Assembly: GCA_023091665.1 (NCBI GenBank) | Contig: JALJCQ010000011.1 | Coordinates: forward strand, 1,550,001 to 1,614,000 | Source: Pythium myriotylum | Taxonomy: Eukaryota; Oomycota; Peronosporomycetes; Pythiales; Pythiaceae | Reading direction: 5' to 3' | DNA: 64,000 nt | In this document: piece by piece, positions 1 to 13,198 of the stretch | Layout: the number at the start of each line of letters is the position of its first letter | How positions within the stretch are numbered: the stretch's first letter is position 1 | Position numbers and translations under genes: made by a program | The notes under the pieces: generated by a model | Told to the model about the DNA's origin: nothing | The model's input: the letters and a program-made list of their open reading frames with translations, nothing else | The model's database searches: none

Positions 1-628
1 CTCCCCAGTCGCAGTCGCGGGGAGGGAGAGAAGTTCAAGGTGGGGAGGGGAGGGGGGGAGCGCGCGCGGGTGGGTGGGATAGGCCTCGGTGTGTGGATTG
101 AAAAAGAAGCGGTGTGAAGAGCCGAGGAGAGAAATCATCACCCTCGTCGCGGAAGTCCCGCGCGGCTTTGCTCAGCGAGTGTAACGATCAGCTCCCGGGG
201 CTCCGGACGTCCACGTGGGATGGATAGAGGGTGAATTCCGATTCACCCATTGCTCGATGGCAGAGAGAGCCTCTTCGCTTGCTCGCTGGAATGGAACCGT
301 CGAGAACGTTCCTCATCATGGACCATCCGCGACGAGCCGCTGCAGCTTGATGCCTCAGCATCCCGGAATCCCTGCGTCGTTCCCCCTGTGGATCTCGCCC
401 CATGTTGAAGTCGCAGGCGCACATCGCTGCGAACAGTGTCTCGCTACTGACAGTTCAGTCCTTGTCTTTGCATCCACGTGTCACTGTATGTATATTACTA
501 CGACGGCTCTCGTACGCGGGCCGGGCTCTATTGCTTGCATGCACGTCTAAGCTTGGTCCTTGGCGACTTCATAAATTACGACCTTCTTCTTCTCTCTCTC
601 TCGAATAATAATAGGCACGAGGCGGGAC
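1..628. other. No gene recognised (left edge)
   Basis: I see no coding region with a recognisable domain here. The first 60 bases are a G-rich purine tract. The segment is downstream of the FYVE/DEP gene, which ends at 629 on the minus strand, so it probably holds that gene's 3' untranslated region. A short CT run lies at about 591-602. Confidence 0.5.
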
Positions 629-1396
629 TCAGAGCCCCATGCGCTTGATGCGCGCCGAGTCGGCTTGGCTGAACATGGCGTTCGTCTTGCAGTCGACCGA
701 GCAAAAGCCCGGGGCCGACGTGAGCGCCTCGAGGAACGACTGGTGGCAGTTGTTGCACTTGTTGGTCTCCGAGTGCATGCCGCGGCCGTACTGCGAGAGG
801 CGCGCGCCCATGACTTCCTCGCTGAGCACGTAGAAGACGCGGCGCGAGCCGCTGCCGGGCTTCATGGTCACAATGTCCTCGTCGATGAGGCGCGTGAAGA
901 GCGCGGCGCCGCCGCGGCGGTTCTTGACGACGCCGGCGTCGACGAGCCAGCTCACGGCCTCGGACTGCACGAAGTACTCGTACGAGAGGCGCGAGGCCTT
1001 GTGGGTCGAGTGCGACGCGATGAGCTCGACGGCGACGCGGATGAGGTCGTCGTCGTCCTCCATTTCGCTGTCAGAGTTGGATCCTTCGGAGAGCGTCGAC
1101 GAGCCCGAGGCGCTGCTGGGCGACGCCGTGATCGAGTCGCGCGCCGTGCAGTCCTTGCAGACGCGGACGGCGCCGTCGTAGCCGAACTCGGGGACGAGCT
1201 CGGCGTAGGGGCTGCAGGCCGCGCAGACGAGTTCTCCGCACGCGCGGCAGTGGTGGCGGCGGCAGAAGAGCGAGAACGCGGCGCCGCAGCATAGACAAGC
1301 GTTGCTGGCGGTATCCGGACGCCACTGGGGCTGAGCCTTCTTGAGCGGCGAGCCCGAGCCGGCCGAGGGCGAGAGCGAGGCGACGGTGACACCCAT
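629..1396 (-). CDS. FYVE zinc finger / DEP-like domain protein
   Basis: Single-exon gene of 255 residues. The ATG at 1396 was chosen because upstream in-frame residues look non-coding. A FYVE domain fills residues 25-85: it has the WRPD start, paired CxxC cysteines and the basic RRHHCRACG core, which in this family binds phosphatidylinositol 3-phosphate on endosomes. Residues about 125-205 resemble a DEP domain (FVQSEAVSWLVDAG, then a basic beta hairpin). The C-terminus has a second possible zinc site, CNNC followed about 15 residues later by CSVDC. FYVE proteins of this size are numerous in oomycetes. Likely role: a PI3P-dependent endosomal adaptor. The FYVE call is firm, the DEP call is moderate, and the cargo or partner is unknown. 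Confidence 0.85.
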   Translation of the reverse strand: MGVTVASLSPSAGSGSPLKKAQPQWRPDTASNACLCCGAAFSLFCRRHHCRACGELVCAACSPYAELVPEFGYDGAVRVCKDCTARDSITASPSSASGSSTLSEGSNSDSEMEDDDDLIRVAVELIASHSTHKASRLSYEYFVQSEAVSWLVDAGVVKNRRGGAALFTRLIDEDIVTMKPGSGSRRVFYVLSEEVMGARLSQYGRGMHSETNKCNNCHQSFLEALTSAPGFCSVDCKTNAMFSQADSARIKRMGL

Positions 1397-4300
1397 TGTG
1401 GTCGTGGAGGCGCGGTGCAGAGGATTGCCGGAGGAGGTGGAGATCGACCACGCACTCGGGGCGACGCAAATCGGAAAGTGAGTGACTCGACGCGAGTGGC
1501 CGCATGTGCCGCCGGGATCCGTGGGGAGCTCCCACGCATACTCAGACCGAGAGAGCGTGCCGAGAAGGGAGATGAGGCGCCGAGGCGGAGTGAGTGTCGA
1601 GCAAGCGATGGCGAGACCGCGCTGGCTGTGCACGACGACTGCCGTCTCATCTCTTGCGCTCCCCGAATCGCCCATGCCACTCCTCGGCGAACAAGCGCCG
1701 GGCTTCCTCGCCAGGAGAATGTGATTGGCGTGCACGAGGAAGGCCCATCCCAGCAAAGACAGCTATTCCTTTGGAATCCGATACTTCCACTTCAAGCAGA
1801 TGACACATCACATTTCCCGCAACGGCGGCGAACAACGCCAACTCTACAAACACATGAAACTGTAAGAAACGATGTCTTCGCTCCTGTCTATCTGGCATGC
1901 CGTCTCGCAGGTGCTCCCGCGCTCTGGTCAAGGGTGGGTGAGACCGTGAGCCCAACCGGATCTCTGGTCTTTTCACGGGCAGCGGTCTTTGCATGTGACA
2001 CGGGTGTCCTCCATGCCGCGGCGCTCGGCTGAGCTCCTCACTGGGCGCCGTTTCACTGGTTCTAGTTCTCCACTCCTGCCGATGTATTAAAGATCTCGTG
2101 TTTGCACAATGCGCCGCCGCGGCCGATCGGCCGTGCCGCCGCCAAGCCAACCGCCGCTGATCGTGCTGATGGGCGGTGGAGCCATCGATCTTTTCAGCAG
2201 TGCCACTCGATTTCTGCCCACGGAAGTGGTACCGTGCAGGACACCGGCGCGTCGCCCGTTCGCAAACTTCGAACGGATCATCCAAATCAACCTCGGCTGA
2301 GTGTGTGTCAGGAGAAGTGCTGAAGGGAGATGGAACCCCTCGGCCTTGCGCAGACGGGTTCTTTTCACAGGTCGTTTTTGCCGAGAGCGGCGGCACCTCA
2401 TTTCTCTCTCGATCGAAGTCGCCACCTGGCGGCTCCCCACATGGGTTCTGTGGGACAGACCAGTGTCTCGATTGACTGTGAGTCCCAGACATCGTCACGC
2501 TGAGGCGGAGGCTCGCCTGTCGGCTGTTGCCCTGCCGGGGCGACAAGCACCATACAACCTGGTCTCGAAAGGCGACTTGCCACCAGCTCGAGTCCCACGA
2601 TTGATCGTGTGACCGTCCACGTGATTTGGCTCCAGCCACTGCTGTTCTCGACGGAGCGTTACAGCTCGCGAGCGCACACGGGACCGGAGAACACCAATAT
2701 TTCCCATCGGATCAGCATCATATCAGCAGCACCACCAAATATTCACTCGATCATCTCGCAACCGAAATTCTTCTGTCAAATCCCTCGACAGCACCACCAG
2801 CAGCCCTCCTCGCCCTGATCTCGAGACGTCGCTGGTTTTCCTGAAACTTCTGACTGGAACCCGCCGCCGTGGCATCAGATCGCCCCGGCCATCGCCCCGG
2901 CCATCGCCCCGACGGCATCAGTCGCCGCGAGAACGGCTGGCTGAGAGAGCACCGACTCGTTTTGGCGAGGTGGACCCGAGCGTCCCACTTCACTGACACG
3001 TGCGGGATGTGCCGGCTCCCATTTTGCGCCAATGGGCCCCCTCCACGCAGAGCTGCTCGGCTCGTCTACGTCGCGTTGCTGCCGCAATGAATGCTTCTTG
3101 CCGATCCTTCACGCGTCTCCGCGGAGAACTGAAGCAGTTGGCAGAGACAGTTGCTCTGAGATGTGGGAGCCGGAAAGCGCAGGTCGGCAGAAACACCCAA
3201 CTGGGGGGCAATTTTTGGCGACCGCGTCCAACGTGATGAGGTGGCGATGGGGCCTCGAGTTTGATATCATTGCACGGGCTCCGACTCCTCTGCAGGTCCC
3301 CGTGCTCCTCCAGGTCGGATGGTCGGGCGTTCTCTGAGATAACCTGGGCTGGATGGAACCCCATTTTAAAGGAGCTGAGCCGTCTGCCCCGGCTTCTCTC
3401 TCTCTCTCTCTCGTTCTCTGGAATTGCTTGCCAAGCGCGCCTCGTTCTTGTCGCGTAGCTTGCGAGCATTCAGCGAAGAGAGGGGGCAGAAACCGAGCGT
3501 TCAACGTCGACGAAATCCGGATGGAGACGAACGGAGGAGTGTGTAATCTATGAACACGGTTCGAGCTTCCGGTACATGGGCGCGTCGCGCTGCGACGTGG
3601 CCAACTAACTCCCTTCTGGGAGTCGCAGGGGGAATTATTACGCCTCCGTGAACGAGAAGCGTCAACACAGGAACGCGTCAGTGCTCGTCTCGTCGTGCTC
3701 GCGGTTGATTCCGTCGACAAGGCCGTGTCATGGCAGCTGGACGGGAAGTTCTTGACGAGAATTCTCTCCCTCTGGGATGCTTCCTCGTTGCGTCGCTGGG
3801 TCGGAAAGTTGGTTTACTGAGAGGGGCAGCTCGCCTCAGCTTCCACGGGCTTCCTCATGGAGATGACACCTTCGTCTCGCTGGAGAAGTGTTCGTGAGAC
3901 CGCTTCGTCAGTTCACTCTCCGGTGCATGTATGTACGACTTTCGTGACCGGCGTTTGGCTTGGTGGGCAGAGCCATCGATTATCAGAGATCAGTTCCGGC
4001 AGTCTGGGCACCGTGGGATGCCGTGTCAAGGCTCACCCATGCAGCTGTGGCACTCGATCTGACAACGGTCCATCTGAGTCTGCGGGCCTTTCCGCTCGAG
4101 GCGTGGTGACCTCGCATGCAACTGTCGGTCGACTCAACCTGCTTCGTCAACGTTTACAGCCACGGGGGCGACGCGGCGCGTGGAAGAGTGTAGGCTTCAT
4201 GGAGATCTTGGGCGTTAAACAGCGCCACCGACATGGAACGCCACGAGAGACGATTGCTCACGCAGCATGGAACGTCTCGTTTCCTTGGCCGATCCATCGG

Positions 4301-4560
4301 ATTGTCCACTTCATTAAGTATCGGAGGCTTTTCGCCGAGTAAAACCCTCAACAATGGCGTGTACATCCACGTCATATACGATTCTGGAGGTCATTTGTAG
4401 AAGCTGACTACCAGGTAGTCAAGCCGGTTCGAAAGAGTGATCACCTCGAAACGAAACTCCATGACGAAGAGCCCATGAGCCCGACGGTCGATGGGTCGGC
4501 TACGAGTGATCAACGCTGCCAATCGATCGCCGTGAGCTGCGCGATTCTTGGTACTCGCTC
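1397..4560. other. 3.2 kb intergenic region, no gene supported
   Basis: Several open frames cross this stretch on both strands. The longest is 330 codons on the minus strand (1647-2639). None shows a domain, a plausible residue composition or a splice pattern that links it to a family. Visible local features are a 12-bp tandem repeat at 2881-2914 and a CT run at about 3401-3416. It may hold untranslated regions of the FYVE gene and promoter sequence for the LRR gene at 4561. Confidence 0.5.
2881..2914. repeat. 12-bp tandem repeat, about 2.8 copies
   Basis: The unit CGCCCCGGCCAT is repeated almost three times, with a change in the last copy (CGCCCCGAC). It lies in non-coding DNA. Confidence 0.9.
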
Positions 4561-7500
4561 ATGAGCTATCTCGCCGCGTCCAGCGACGCGAAAGAAGCCC
4601 GGGCTCGCGTCGACCCCGACCTCGGCAAGCTCCACGCGCGCCGCAAGTACAACAAGCAGGCGCTACGCGACAACGTGCCTTGGTATCGGTTCGTGCTGTA
4701 CCGCGGCTTATCATCTCGGTTCTTGGGTGCCGTTGCTCACACGCCGCGTGCAGGAACTCGTACGAAGATGCTGAGGCGCCGCCCACGGCCGAGCTGCCGC
4801 CGGAACCGGTCGCGATGGACCCTCCACTGGCCATCCCGAAGGACCTGCGCCCACTCGGCTACAGGAAGCGGTATCTGCGCACTATCCAGATCATTGACGA
4901 TCCGTTTCCGTTGGTATCGGAGGAGAGTGAGGTCGTTGTGCATCAACCGTTCGAAAAGACCTTGCGGGCGGAGGCGTCTACAATGATGACAAGCGCGCTC
5001 AAGAAGAAAGAAGGAAAGGCGTCAAAGCTAGGTCGCACTGTGAGCTTCCCAGCGCTGAGTGGCCAGCACCGGAAGGAATCGTCTGCGAAGGTTCTCCGCA
5101 GCGAGAACGACCGACCGGGCGAAGAAGGCGAGGACACCAAGAACGGAGAGCATGCGCGCAGTCGCACCAGCTCTCACAGACGCGAAACAACGTTGGGTGT
5201 CGTGAAATCTATGGGGCGCCTAGTACGTACAAGGCTTAGTGGGGTTTGCACCAATTACTAACTGCTTCGGTCGTGAGTGTATCGTAGACTCCGTTGCCAG
5301 ATCGACTGGAGGGCATCGGTCAGTACACTCGTCGGACTCTTCGCGAACAGTCGAGACGAGTATCCTCAGAAGAAGCGCAGGATTTGTCCAACAGTGACTG
5401 CTACTTTGGACCGACTGCCAAAACACGCTTCTATGAGCAGTACCGACAACTCTACACAAAGCCTTATCTCTTCGTCGAGGACCCAGAGCTGGTTACTCCT
5501 CGAAACGCACGGGACGAGTACGGTTATCTCGAAGTGCCGTCTACCACTCAGAGCAAATTTCTGCCCGCGTATCCTTCGGCGTCCTACCTCAAAGGCGTGG
5601 AACGAGATCTCTCGATGATCGGCTCAGGAATCGAGTTTGGCGACTGCACTCTACCAAGTGAGGACAAACTATCCCCGCGTTCGCAGTATCTTACTGCATC
5701 AGTGACACGCCCACATTTGGCTTCTCCGTTCATGCTTCGTGCGAGCATGACAAAAGTTTACGACTTCGCGTTCCAATCCTTAGGGGACGAATTCATAATC
5801 GAGTTTTCCAAGTGTCTTCGCAATGAGCTGCCGTTTGTGGAAGAAATCAATGTTCGAGACAACCGACTCACCGATGACGGATTGAACGCTCTACTTCGCG
5901 CAATTGCACAAGGGAGTTCGATGCTGCATCTCCACCGGCTTGATATTTCACAGAACAAGGTGGGACCAGAGAGCGCGCTAACGTTAAGGTCTTTTGTCGC
6001 TACCTCGCACTGCAGCCTCAAGTCCCTTCTTGTTGACAACGCTGACATCGATGACAGCGAGTGCGCAGCGTTCATGACCGCATTCGAAAAGAATCTTTCC
6101 ATCAAGGAGCTTTGGATGAGTCGCAACAGCATCGGCAAATCGGAGCATCTGAATGTCGTGCAGCCACACTTCGTCACGGGTGGCGAGGCGATCGCGAATA
6201 TGCTTCATCACAATTTAGTTCTCGTGCACCTGGACTTGTCTTGGAACTATCTGCGGTTGGAGAGCAGTACAACACTGGCCAAGTCGATGTTTGAGAACCG
6301 GACTCTGGTCAACCTCAACGTATCATACAATGCGTGCGGCGATGCTGGGGCGATGATGTTCGGTGAAGCTCTGCGAGAAAACCAGTGTCTCGAGACGCTG
6401 AACCTGGCATATAATAGTATCGGGTGCAAAGGAGCGCAAGTGCTTGCTAACGCGCTCCACGTGAATCGCACCCTACGAGTTCTTGTGCTTGACGGCAACT
6501 GCATTGGGCGAGAGGGCGGGCAGCAACTGATGTTTGCTCTCTGTGAGAACAAGAACAAGCACGGATGCGACATAAGTATGCGTGCGTGCAACTTGTCCAG
6601 TGCAGTATCTCAAGCCTCAGTCCCACCAATTCCCACGTCTGCAAAGCCAGAGACTCAAGCGACGGTCGGGATCCCAGGGCAGGTACCTCCATCCCAAGAC
6701 GCAGGAGGGCTCACGTCGATACCCTCATATGGAGCCAAGAGCACCAGTGTGTTTTGTGCAATGGAACCAACGGGACGCTATACCCTATATCTCCACGACC
6801 CATACGACAAAATGATGGCGACTGAGTTAGCACGACTCGCGACAGTCAAAAAAGGATGCCGCTTCGTGAAGCTGGAACATCGTGCGACCGCTGGCGCGGC
6901 GAAGAAGCCTATTCAAGTGGTGCGAAGAGAGAGGAAGGCACCGAACATATCTGTTCCGAAGGTCTTGGAGCGGCAAGACTCGACTCATGATGGAAGTGAA
7001 GATCCACTTGACACTCTCGGTCTGGACGCGCTCTTCACCGAGGTGGATCGTGATAATTCAGGATCTGTTGATCGAGCGGAAGTCATGGCTGTACTTAATC
7101 GTATCGGCCTGTTCCCCAAATCGGAGAGCCTAGCCAGTGTGCTTGAGAAGCTGGACTTCAACCGCTCGGGCGAACTAGAGCAGGGAGATGAGTTTTCAAT
7201 GTTCTTCTTCCACGCCGTGTTCCAAATCATCGACAGTGACGGATCTGGTAAGATTGACGCCGATGAGGTGGAAGAAGCGTTCAAGATGCTTGGAATCCAT
7301 GACTATGACGAGAAGGAGATCCTGGAAGCGATTGCAATCTACGACATCACGGGAGACGGCGAAATGGAAGAGTCTGAATTTGTTGCGTTCATGAAGGACA
7401 GGCTACTAGACCGAATTAAACTTTCACTCGAAATGGTGAAGTCGCCCGCGGTCACGGATGAAAGCAAAGATGATGGAAATTGTGAGCCGTATGCTCTGCT

Positions 7501-9136
7501 CATCGACTTGGCCACACAGAAGCCTTGGCGCCTTCCTGAGGAAGGAGTTTTGGAGATCGATTTTTTGTACGAGCGCGAGGCGTTCGCGTCGACCGATGAG
7601 GCCCATCGATTCGCAAAGATTCCACAAGCCTCTATCGATAAATTAATTCACAATATCACGGACCTCGCGACATCCAAAAGCGAAGAGGAGGAGCTTTTTA
7701 GTGTGGCAGTCCACGATTCCGACCTCAAATTCACTGCCTCTCAAGCCTACCAACTCCTTGATGTATGCGGTCTACTAAAGCCCGTAGAGCGGAAGATTGA
7801 GTCGATAGCACTTATTCTTTCCCAAATGTTGACCACAAAAGAAGCCCAGATACTCGTCTCGCGGACACTGACACTACGGCAGAGGTGTCGCCTAAAAGCT
7901 GAGATGGGTAGTGCATACTCAGTCCTCATGGGAAACCCGACTGCTCATTACTCGTTCGATATGGCGAAGCCAAAAGACCGCGCAGCGCTCGCGAAGATCG
8001 CCGAAGTCGCGCAGAGTGAGAAACTTTTTTCGAGACACAAATCTAGCCGCGCCGATACATCTCAACACGGCAACTGGGAGAACTTCAGAAACGAACAACT
8101 AGATGGGGAGAAGATTGTTTTGACGACCTCCTTTTTCCACATAATGCCGCAGCGCGGCAAGCTCTCATTCGATTATGTGAGTACCTCTCGTCCGAAGAAG
8201 GGGACGAAGCCATTGAGTGACCGCCGATTCCAGCAATTGATTTCGGAGCTTCGAACAAGTATCGATACGGGCAGTGCTGCACCGATCAGCTCTACAGAAG
8301 AAGACATGGAGAACGATACAATAAACCAAGTTGATACCCATGACGACGATGGCAGCTCAAGTATTGGGAAGTTGGTTGTGGCTTCAGTTGTAGGTAACAC
8401 TCGTGCTCTACCACTCTCAAAAACCCTCTCAGCACGCACAAAGCAGACTGAGTTCTGGGATAAGACTCGAAATTCAGTGCTCAAAAAAGCCGGGTGGCGA
8501 TTTGCCATGTCGGCGCAGCAAGCCACGTTCCGTTTTACCAACCGGAATACAACGAAAGAGACTGTTGCTCTGAAGCTCGTTCAGATCGAGTCCGCCGTTT
8601 GTGATCGCTGGCTCTCGTCAGATCAAGCTGCTCAAATTATAGCGTGCATGCCTCCGCAGTTTCTCGCCCAACCAGAAACTGCGCGAATTCTGTTTTCTCG
8701 GATCATCGACATTGACCATTTCTTCCAGATCTTTGACGGGCTGGAGAAAGACGATCAGTACGTGTGTGCCAAAGCCCTAGGCTGGCTGAATATTATGAGT
8801 CCGATGAACCCAGAGCGGTGCTATTCGCTGGACTTATCCATATACGACGAACGTGAGATGACCAAGATTCTTGTGCAGCTCGCAATCGCGGAGCCTGGAG
8901 AAAACTGGATCAATCAAAGTTTCACGATGGTGAGAGGGGAGCCAGGGATTCCGGGTTGGAAGTTGCCCGTGCGGTGGGAGAAGGAAGATCCCAAGGACGG
9001 TGGAGGAGTGAACAGGTCAGGATATCTTGAGGTTGAGTACTACTCGCGAGAAGACCGCGGCTGCTCTCCTTTGCCTGTCTTTCGCAAGAGCTTGATGAAC
9101 TGTGTACTTGCCGGTACCAAGCTTTACTGCGTCTGA
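4561..9136 (+). CDS. Leucine-rich repeat and EF-hand protein, 1479 residues
   Basis: Three exons: 4561-4682, 4754-5222 and 5288-9136. The introns are 71 and 65 bp and phases match. Residues about 360-650 hold ribonuclease-inhibitor-type leucine-rich repeats (for example LVHLDLSWNYL, LETLNLAYNSIG). Four EF-hand-like loops follow at about 783-905: DRDNSGSVDRAE, DFNRSGELEQGD, DSDGSGKIDADE and DITGDGEMEESE. At least the first and third keep full calcium-ligand spacing. The long C-terminal part is helical and weakly repeated and was not assigned. The gene lies 83 bp upstream of another LRR gene on the same strand. LRR plus EF-hand proteins of this size are often cytoskeletal or ciliary scaffolds, but that role is inference. 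Confidence 0.8.
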
Positions 9137-9219
9137 ACTCTGCACACGTCGCATTAATAGATATCTCCTCGATCCTGACAAGTCGCGCGAGTGTAACGCC
9201 GTCATCTCCGTCTCTTGAG

Positions 9220-11604
9220 ATGCTGAACGGACGCGACGGAAAATATATATTGACAAGGCGGGTTCCCGCAGGCACGAAGGCGCCAGTTGAAATGAACGGA
9301 GAAGATGAGCGACACGAGTCATTCGAGATAGAGGGAGCACAAGAACGGGGGCTCTCGCTACCGCTCGGCTCAAGACCTGGGGACGATCCATCGCTTTCTT
9401 CCTCCTTACTGACGAGCCGCAGTGCTGCCGCGCTGGGATTCCTATCGGCAGACCTGATCATGACGAGGCTCGGGGTGTACGAGCCGATGTCAACCAAAGA
9501 AGTAAGAAGAAATCCAGCAATTGAGTGGATTACTTGATTGACTGAGCGCATTTCCGTCAAACAGCTCATTCTACGCGATGAGAATCTCGTTGGTTTCCAA
9601 GAAGAATGCGCACAGAGCTTGTTATCGCTGGAGATTTTGTCGCTGTCGCACAACAAACTCACAACGCTTCAAGGATTTCAGTATCTGTCTAATCTGATTG
9701 AGGTACGACGGCAGATTACTTGCTAAGAGCACGTGTGCGCTCACGGACCTAGTCGTGATGACTCAACAGCTCAATCTCAACTTTAACCAAATCTCATCGC
9801 TCGACAACCTTCAATGCTATGGATTAGAAAAGCTGTTCCTGTCCAACAACCGCGTACGGTATCTTTTCAGCGCTATCGATTCCCAAGCTGATGAGGTTAA
9901 GTGGACAGATCATCGATATCACGCCGCTCAAACTCTTCGTCAAACTCAATACTATCTCTGTCTATGGGAATCTAATTGCGGATCTCGAATCTAGCCTGGC
10001 GACGTGCCGCGCACTGCCCAAGGTATCGCTCGGCTCTATAAAATGGCGATTTGCCATGGAGTTCTTATCGTATAGTGCCGTAGTTAAGATCTCTGGATCT
10101 TGGTGGAAATCCGTGCTCGCAGGAGCTCGAAGGATACAAGTTTCAAGTTGTTCGCTTCCTTCCACGGCTGAAGGTGCTCGATGGTGACCAGCTCACCCAG
10201 CTCGATAAAGATCTCGCAGAAGAGTACTTGATCCAAGGGCGAACAATGCCAACTGACCAATTGACGCGTCCATCCTCGGCCACAACCATTGGATGCCGGC
10301 CGCTGACTGCATCAAAGCCGTGGGATCCGTCTGCGACCCCGCCGAAAGGTGCGTATATGATCGCATATTGCGTTCCTCATGCCATCTCACGTTAGTACGA
10401 TATAGCATTTGACGCGTTCGCGAGTGAGCACATGCCAAAAGGCAACGTTCGCTTGTTCCGCGACGACTTTCTGAACAACAATGCGATCCTTCTCGAATAT
10501 CTCGCCCAAGAGACACAGGCGACCGCACGGGATCACCTTCTTGTTGACGACACAGAGTCTGCTGGCGAGCCCGGATCCCTCGTACGTAGCAGGAGCTTCG
10601 TGGAGAAGATGCGGGGAGCCAATCCGCTCAGTGATGACTTGCCAAGTGACGACTCCGCCGAAATGCGCACAAACAGCGATTCTCGACCGTCTACAGCGCG
10701 CCCAACGACTGCAGGCTTGTCCACTGGGATTGGTGCCGTGCTGACGTCCAACCTGGGGATTGATCCTTCTGACCCAAAGAGTACAATCCGAAAGCTGCTC
10801 AAGCACATCGAGGTCTTGGAAGAGAGCCTCGCGAGCTTCAAGACGCACCAGGTTGAAGCTAGCGAGCAGGTGCTTCTTGAAGAGAATCGTCGATTGCAGA
10901 CTGAAAACAACAACATCCCGATTCTGCAAGAGGAGATCGCGAGTCTTAAAAAGCAACTGTGCGCGGCAGGACCTCGTCCGCCTGTGCCGACCTCCATTGC
11001 GCTTGTCGGTCCTGAGACGAAGAAGCTAAATCAACTCGAGCTCGAGAACGAACAGTTACGGAGAGAACTAGCGAGGCTTCAACAGATGCTGAAAGCCCAG
11101 GAGATTGCTTCCTCGGAGCCGACATCGTGCAACGGCAAGACCGCAAAGAGCAAGCGGCTAAGTGACTCTGATTTGCTGGAAGAGTCGGCGTCGATCGACG
11201 TGGAGCTCACGGAGCTGATCTTGCAGAACGAAGTGTCGCTCGAGATGATCCGGAACGACATCAAGAACACCAAGAAAGAGTGGGAGGAGCAATTCCAGGC
11301 TGCGAAAGAGCGAGAGCTCGAGCGACAGCGCGCACGACCACAAACGTCGCTTGGTCTGCAGCACGCGCCCGCGACGAAGTCTCGAGAGGGGAAGTCTGGT
11401 GAGCTGGGCGATATTCACAGGGCTAACTACTCCGCATCCAAGGTCAGTTCCATCACTGCTCAGCTCCCAGGCCGACAACTCTACACGTCGGCGGGGTTCA
11501 GACACGGAGGAGGCCCGGAAGAAAGACTACTCCACCCCTCATCAGCGACGCGATCCTCCACGAGCTCGAGTGGAAAATCTGTGACCAACATCCTGACTCT
11601 TTGA
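9220..11604 (+). CDS. Leucine-rich repeat, coiled-coil protein, 686 residues
   Basis: Six exons: 9220-9501, 9547-9702, 9770-9853, 9909-10022, 10123-10348 and 10406-11604. Every junction restores an SDS22-type repeat pattern, for instance LFLSNNR joined to IIDITPL at 9853/9909. Introns are 45-100 bp. Residues about 95-210 carry 22-residue LRRs of the type in ciliary proteins such as LRRC49 or the dynein regulator LRRC50, capped by FLPRLKVLDGDQL. The second half (about 300-580) has coiled-coil stretches and a serine-rich tail. It starts 84 nt after the stop of the LRR/EF-hand gene, so the two may share a promoter region or be read as neighbours. A flagellar or microtubule role is inference from the repeat type. 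Confidence 0.8.
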
Positions 11605-11754
11605 GAAGAGCTGCGCGGACCCTTGCGTCCAGGTCGCAAGCTCAACAATACACACTCTCTTTTTCTTATCGGTTTCGCGTTTCATCTCCTTGGCAGGGAC
11701 CATCCTTCGTGACGGACAGCTTCATTGGGGTGTGATAGTAGAGTGGGAACATCG

Positions 11755-13143
11755 CTACGACTTCGCACTTCCGTTTGTCGCCGCGCTTGAAGACGCACTT
11801 GCGGTCTTGGATGGATCGGGCCACTTGCCGTCTGCTCCGACTGGCCAGTTTGTTGGCGTTCGCTTGTGCACGGGCACGAGCTTCTCACGCGTGGCAACGT
11901 CAACCTGCAACAACTCTGAGCATATGAATACCCCACGTCAGCTGATTACCACTCGCGCATAAACCAGCCACGTTGAAGACCGACCTTGTAGAGTGAAGTT
12001 GAATAACGGAGGCACGGGTGCATTGTTGGGCAGAACAAGCGTTTCCTGCCGTAACTCATCAAAGAAAGGGTGGGCGGCAGCTTCGAGTGGTCGCAGGCGC
12101 TTCTTTGGGTCGTATACGAGCATCTTGGATAGCAGGTCGATGGCTTCTGGAGGTGTCCGCGATCGAAAGATCTTGTTCCATGAGTGGGCTTTGATCTGTG
12201 GGAACTGGAACTCTGTGTAGTTCGGGTTCATGGCTTCGATCTCTTCACGCTGCGGCGTGCCAAGGACCTTGATTATCTCCACGAGCTGGTCCACACCACT
12301 TTCTCCCGGGAATAGAGGCTGACCGAGCAGTAACTCGGCACAGACGCATCCTAGAGACCAAACATCTGGACAGATTCCAATATGTCAATACACTAAAGGG
12401 CCACTCCACCCAAAGATGGATACAAACTCACCGATCGCAGTCGTGTAGTCGGTGGCACCGAAGATGAGCTCGGGCGCGCGGTAGTATCGCGAGCAAATGT
12501 ACGACACGTTGGGCTCGTTCTTCTGGAGCACCTTCGCGCTGCCGAAATCACAGAGCTTGACGACGTGCGTGCGCGGATCCAGCAGCAGATTCTGTGGCTT
12601 GATGTCGCGGTGGCAGATGCCCGTCGAGTGGATGAACGCGAGCGCGCGGCAAATCTGGTAGATGTAGAGCTTGACGAGCACGATGGGCATGTACTGCTTG
12701 GCCTTTTGGAGCTGGCGCGCGACGCCATAGACCGTGTCGGGCACGTACTCGAGGACGAGGTTGAGGTAGAGCTCGTCGGGTTTCTCGCCGTTGCAGTAGA
12801 AGCAGTGCTTGAGCTGCACGATATTGACGTGGTTGAGCTGGCGCATGATCTGGAGCTCGCGGTTCTGCGGGTCAGCGCCATATCAGTTTCGTTCCATTTT
12901 TCTCTCTTCCTCCCCCTTTGGCGCGTACTTTGAATCGCTTGTCCTGGAGCACTTTCTTGATCGCGACGATCTCGCCTGTCTCTTCGACCGACGCCTACGC
13001 GAGCAAGAGAGTCAGTCTTGGCCGGCGCCGGCGCGAGGGCTCGCGCGCTCGGTACCTGGAAGACGACGCCGAACGAGCCGTTGCCGATGATGCGCTCGGC
13101 CGAGTAGTGGATGGTCTTGCCCTGGCGAAGCGAGCGTCAGCAA

Positions 13144-13198
<55 letters not shown>

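Noticed and set aside
665..1294. 209-codon open frame on the plus strand
   Set aside because: Antisense shadow of the FYVE/DEP gene. Codon periodicity of the G+C-rich gene leaves the reverse frame open and gives an Ala/Arg/Val-rich product.
1647..2639. 330-codon open frame on the minus strand upstream of the FYVE gene
   Set aside because: Length is notable, but composition is rich in Arg, Ser, His and Pro like translated non-coding DNA. No domain, no family pattern and no splice link to the FYVE gene in a different frame.
13146..13196. Possible CRISPR or other array
   Set aside because: It is a plain dinucleotide microsatellite. No spacer-repeat array of any kind was seen in the window.
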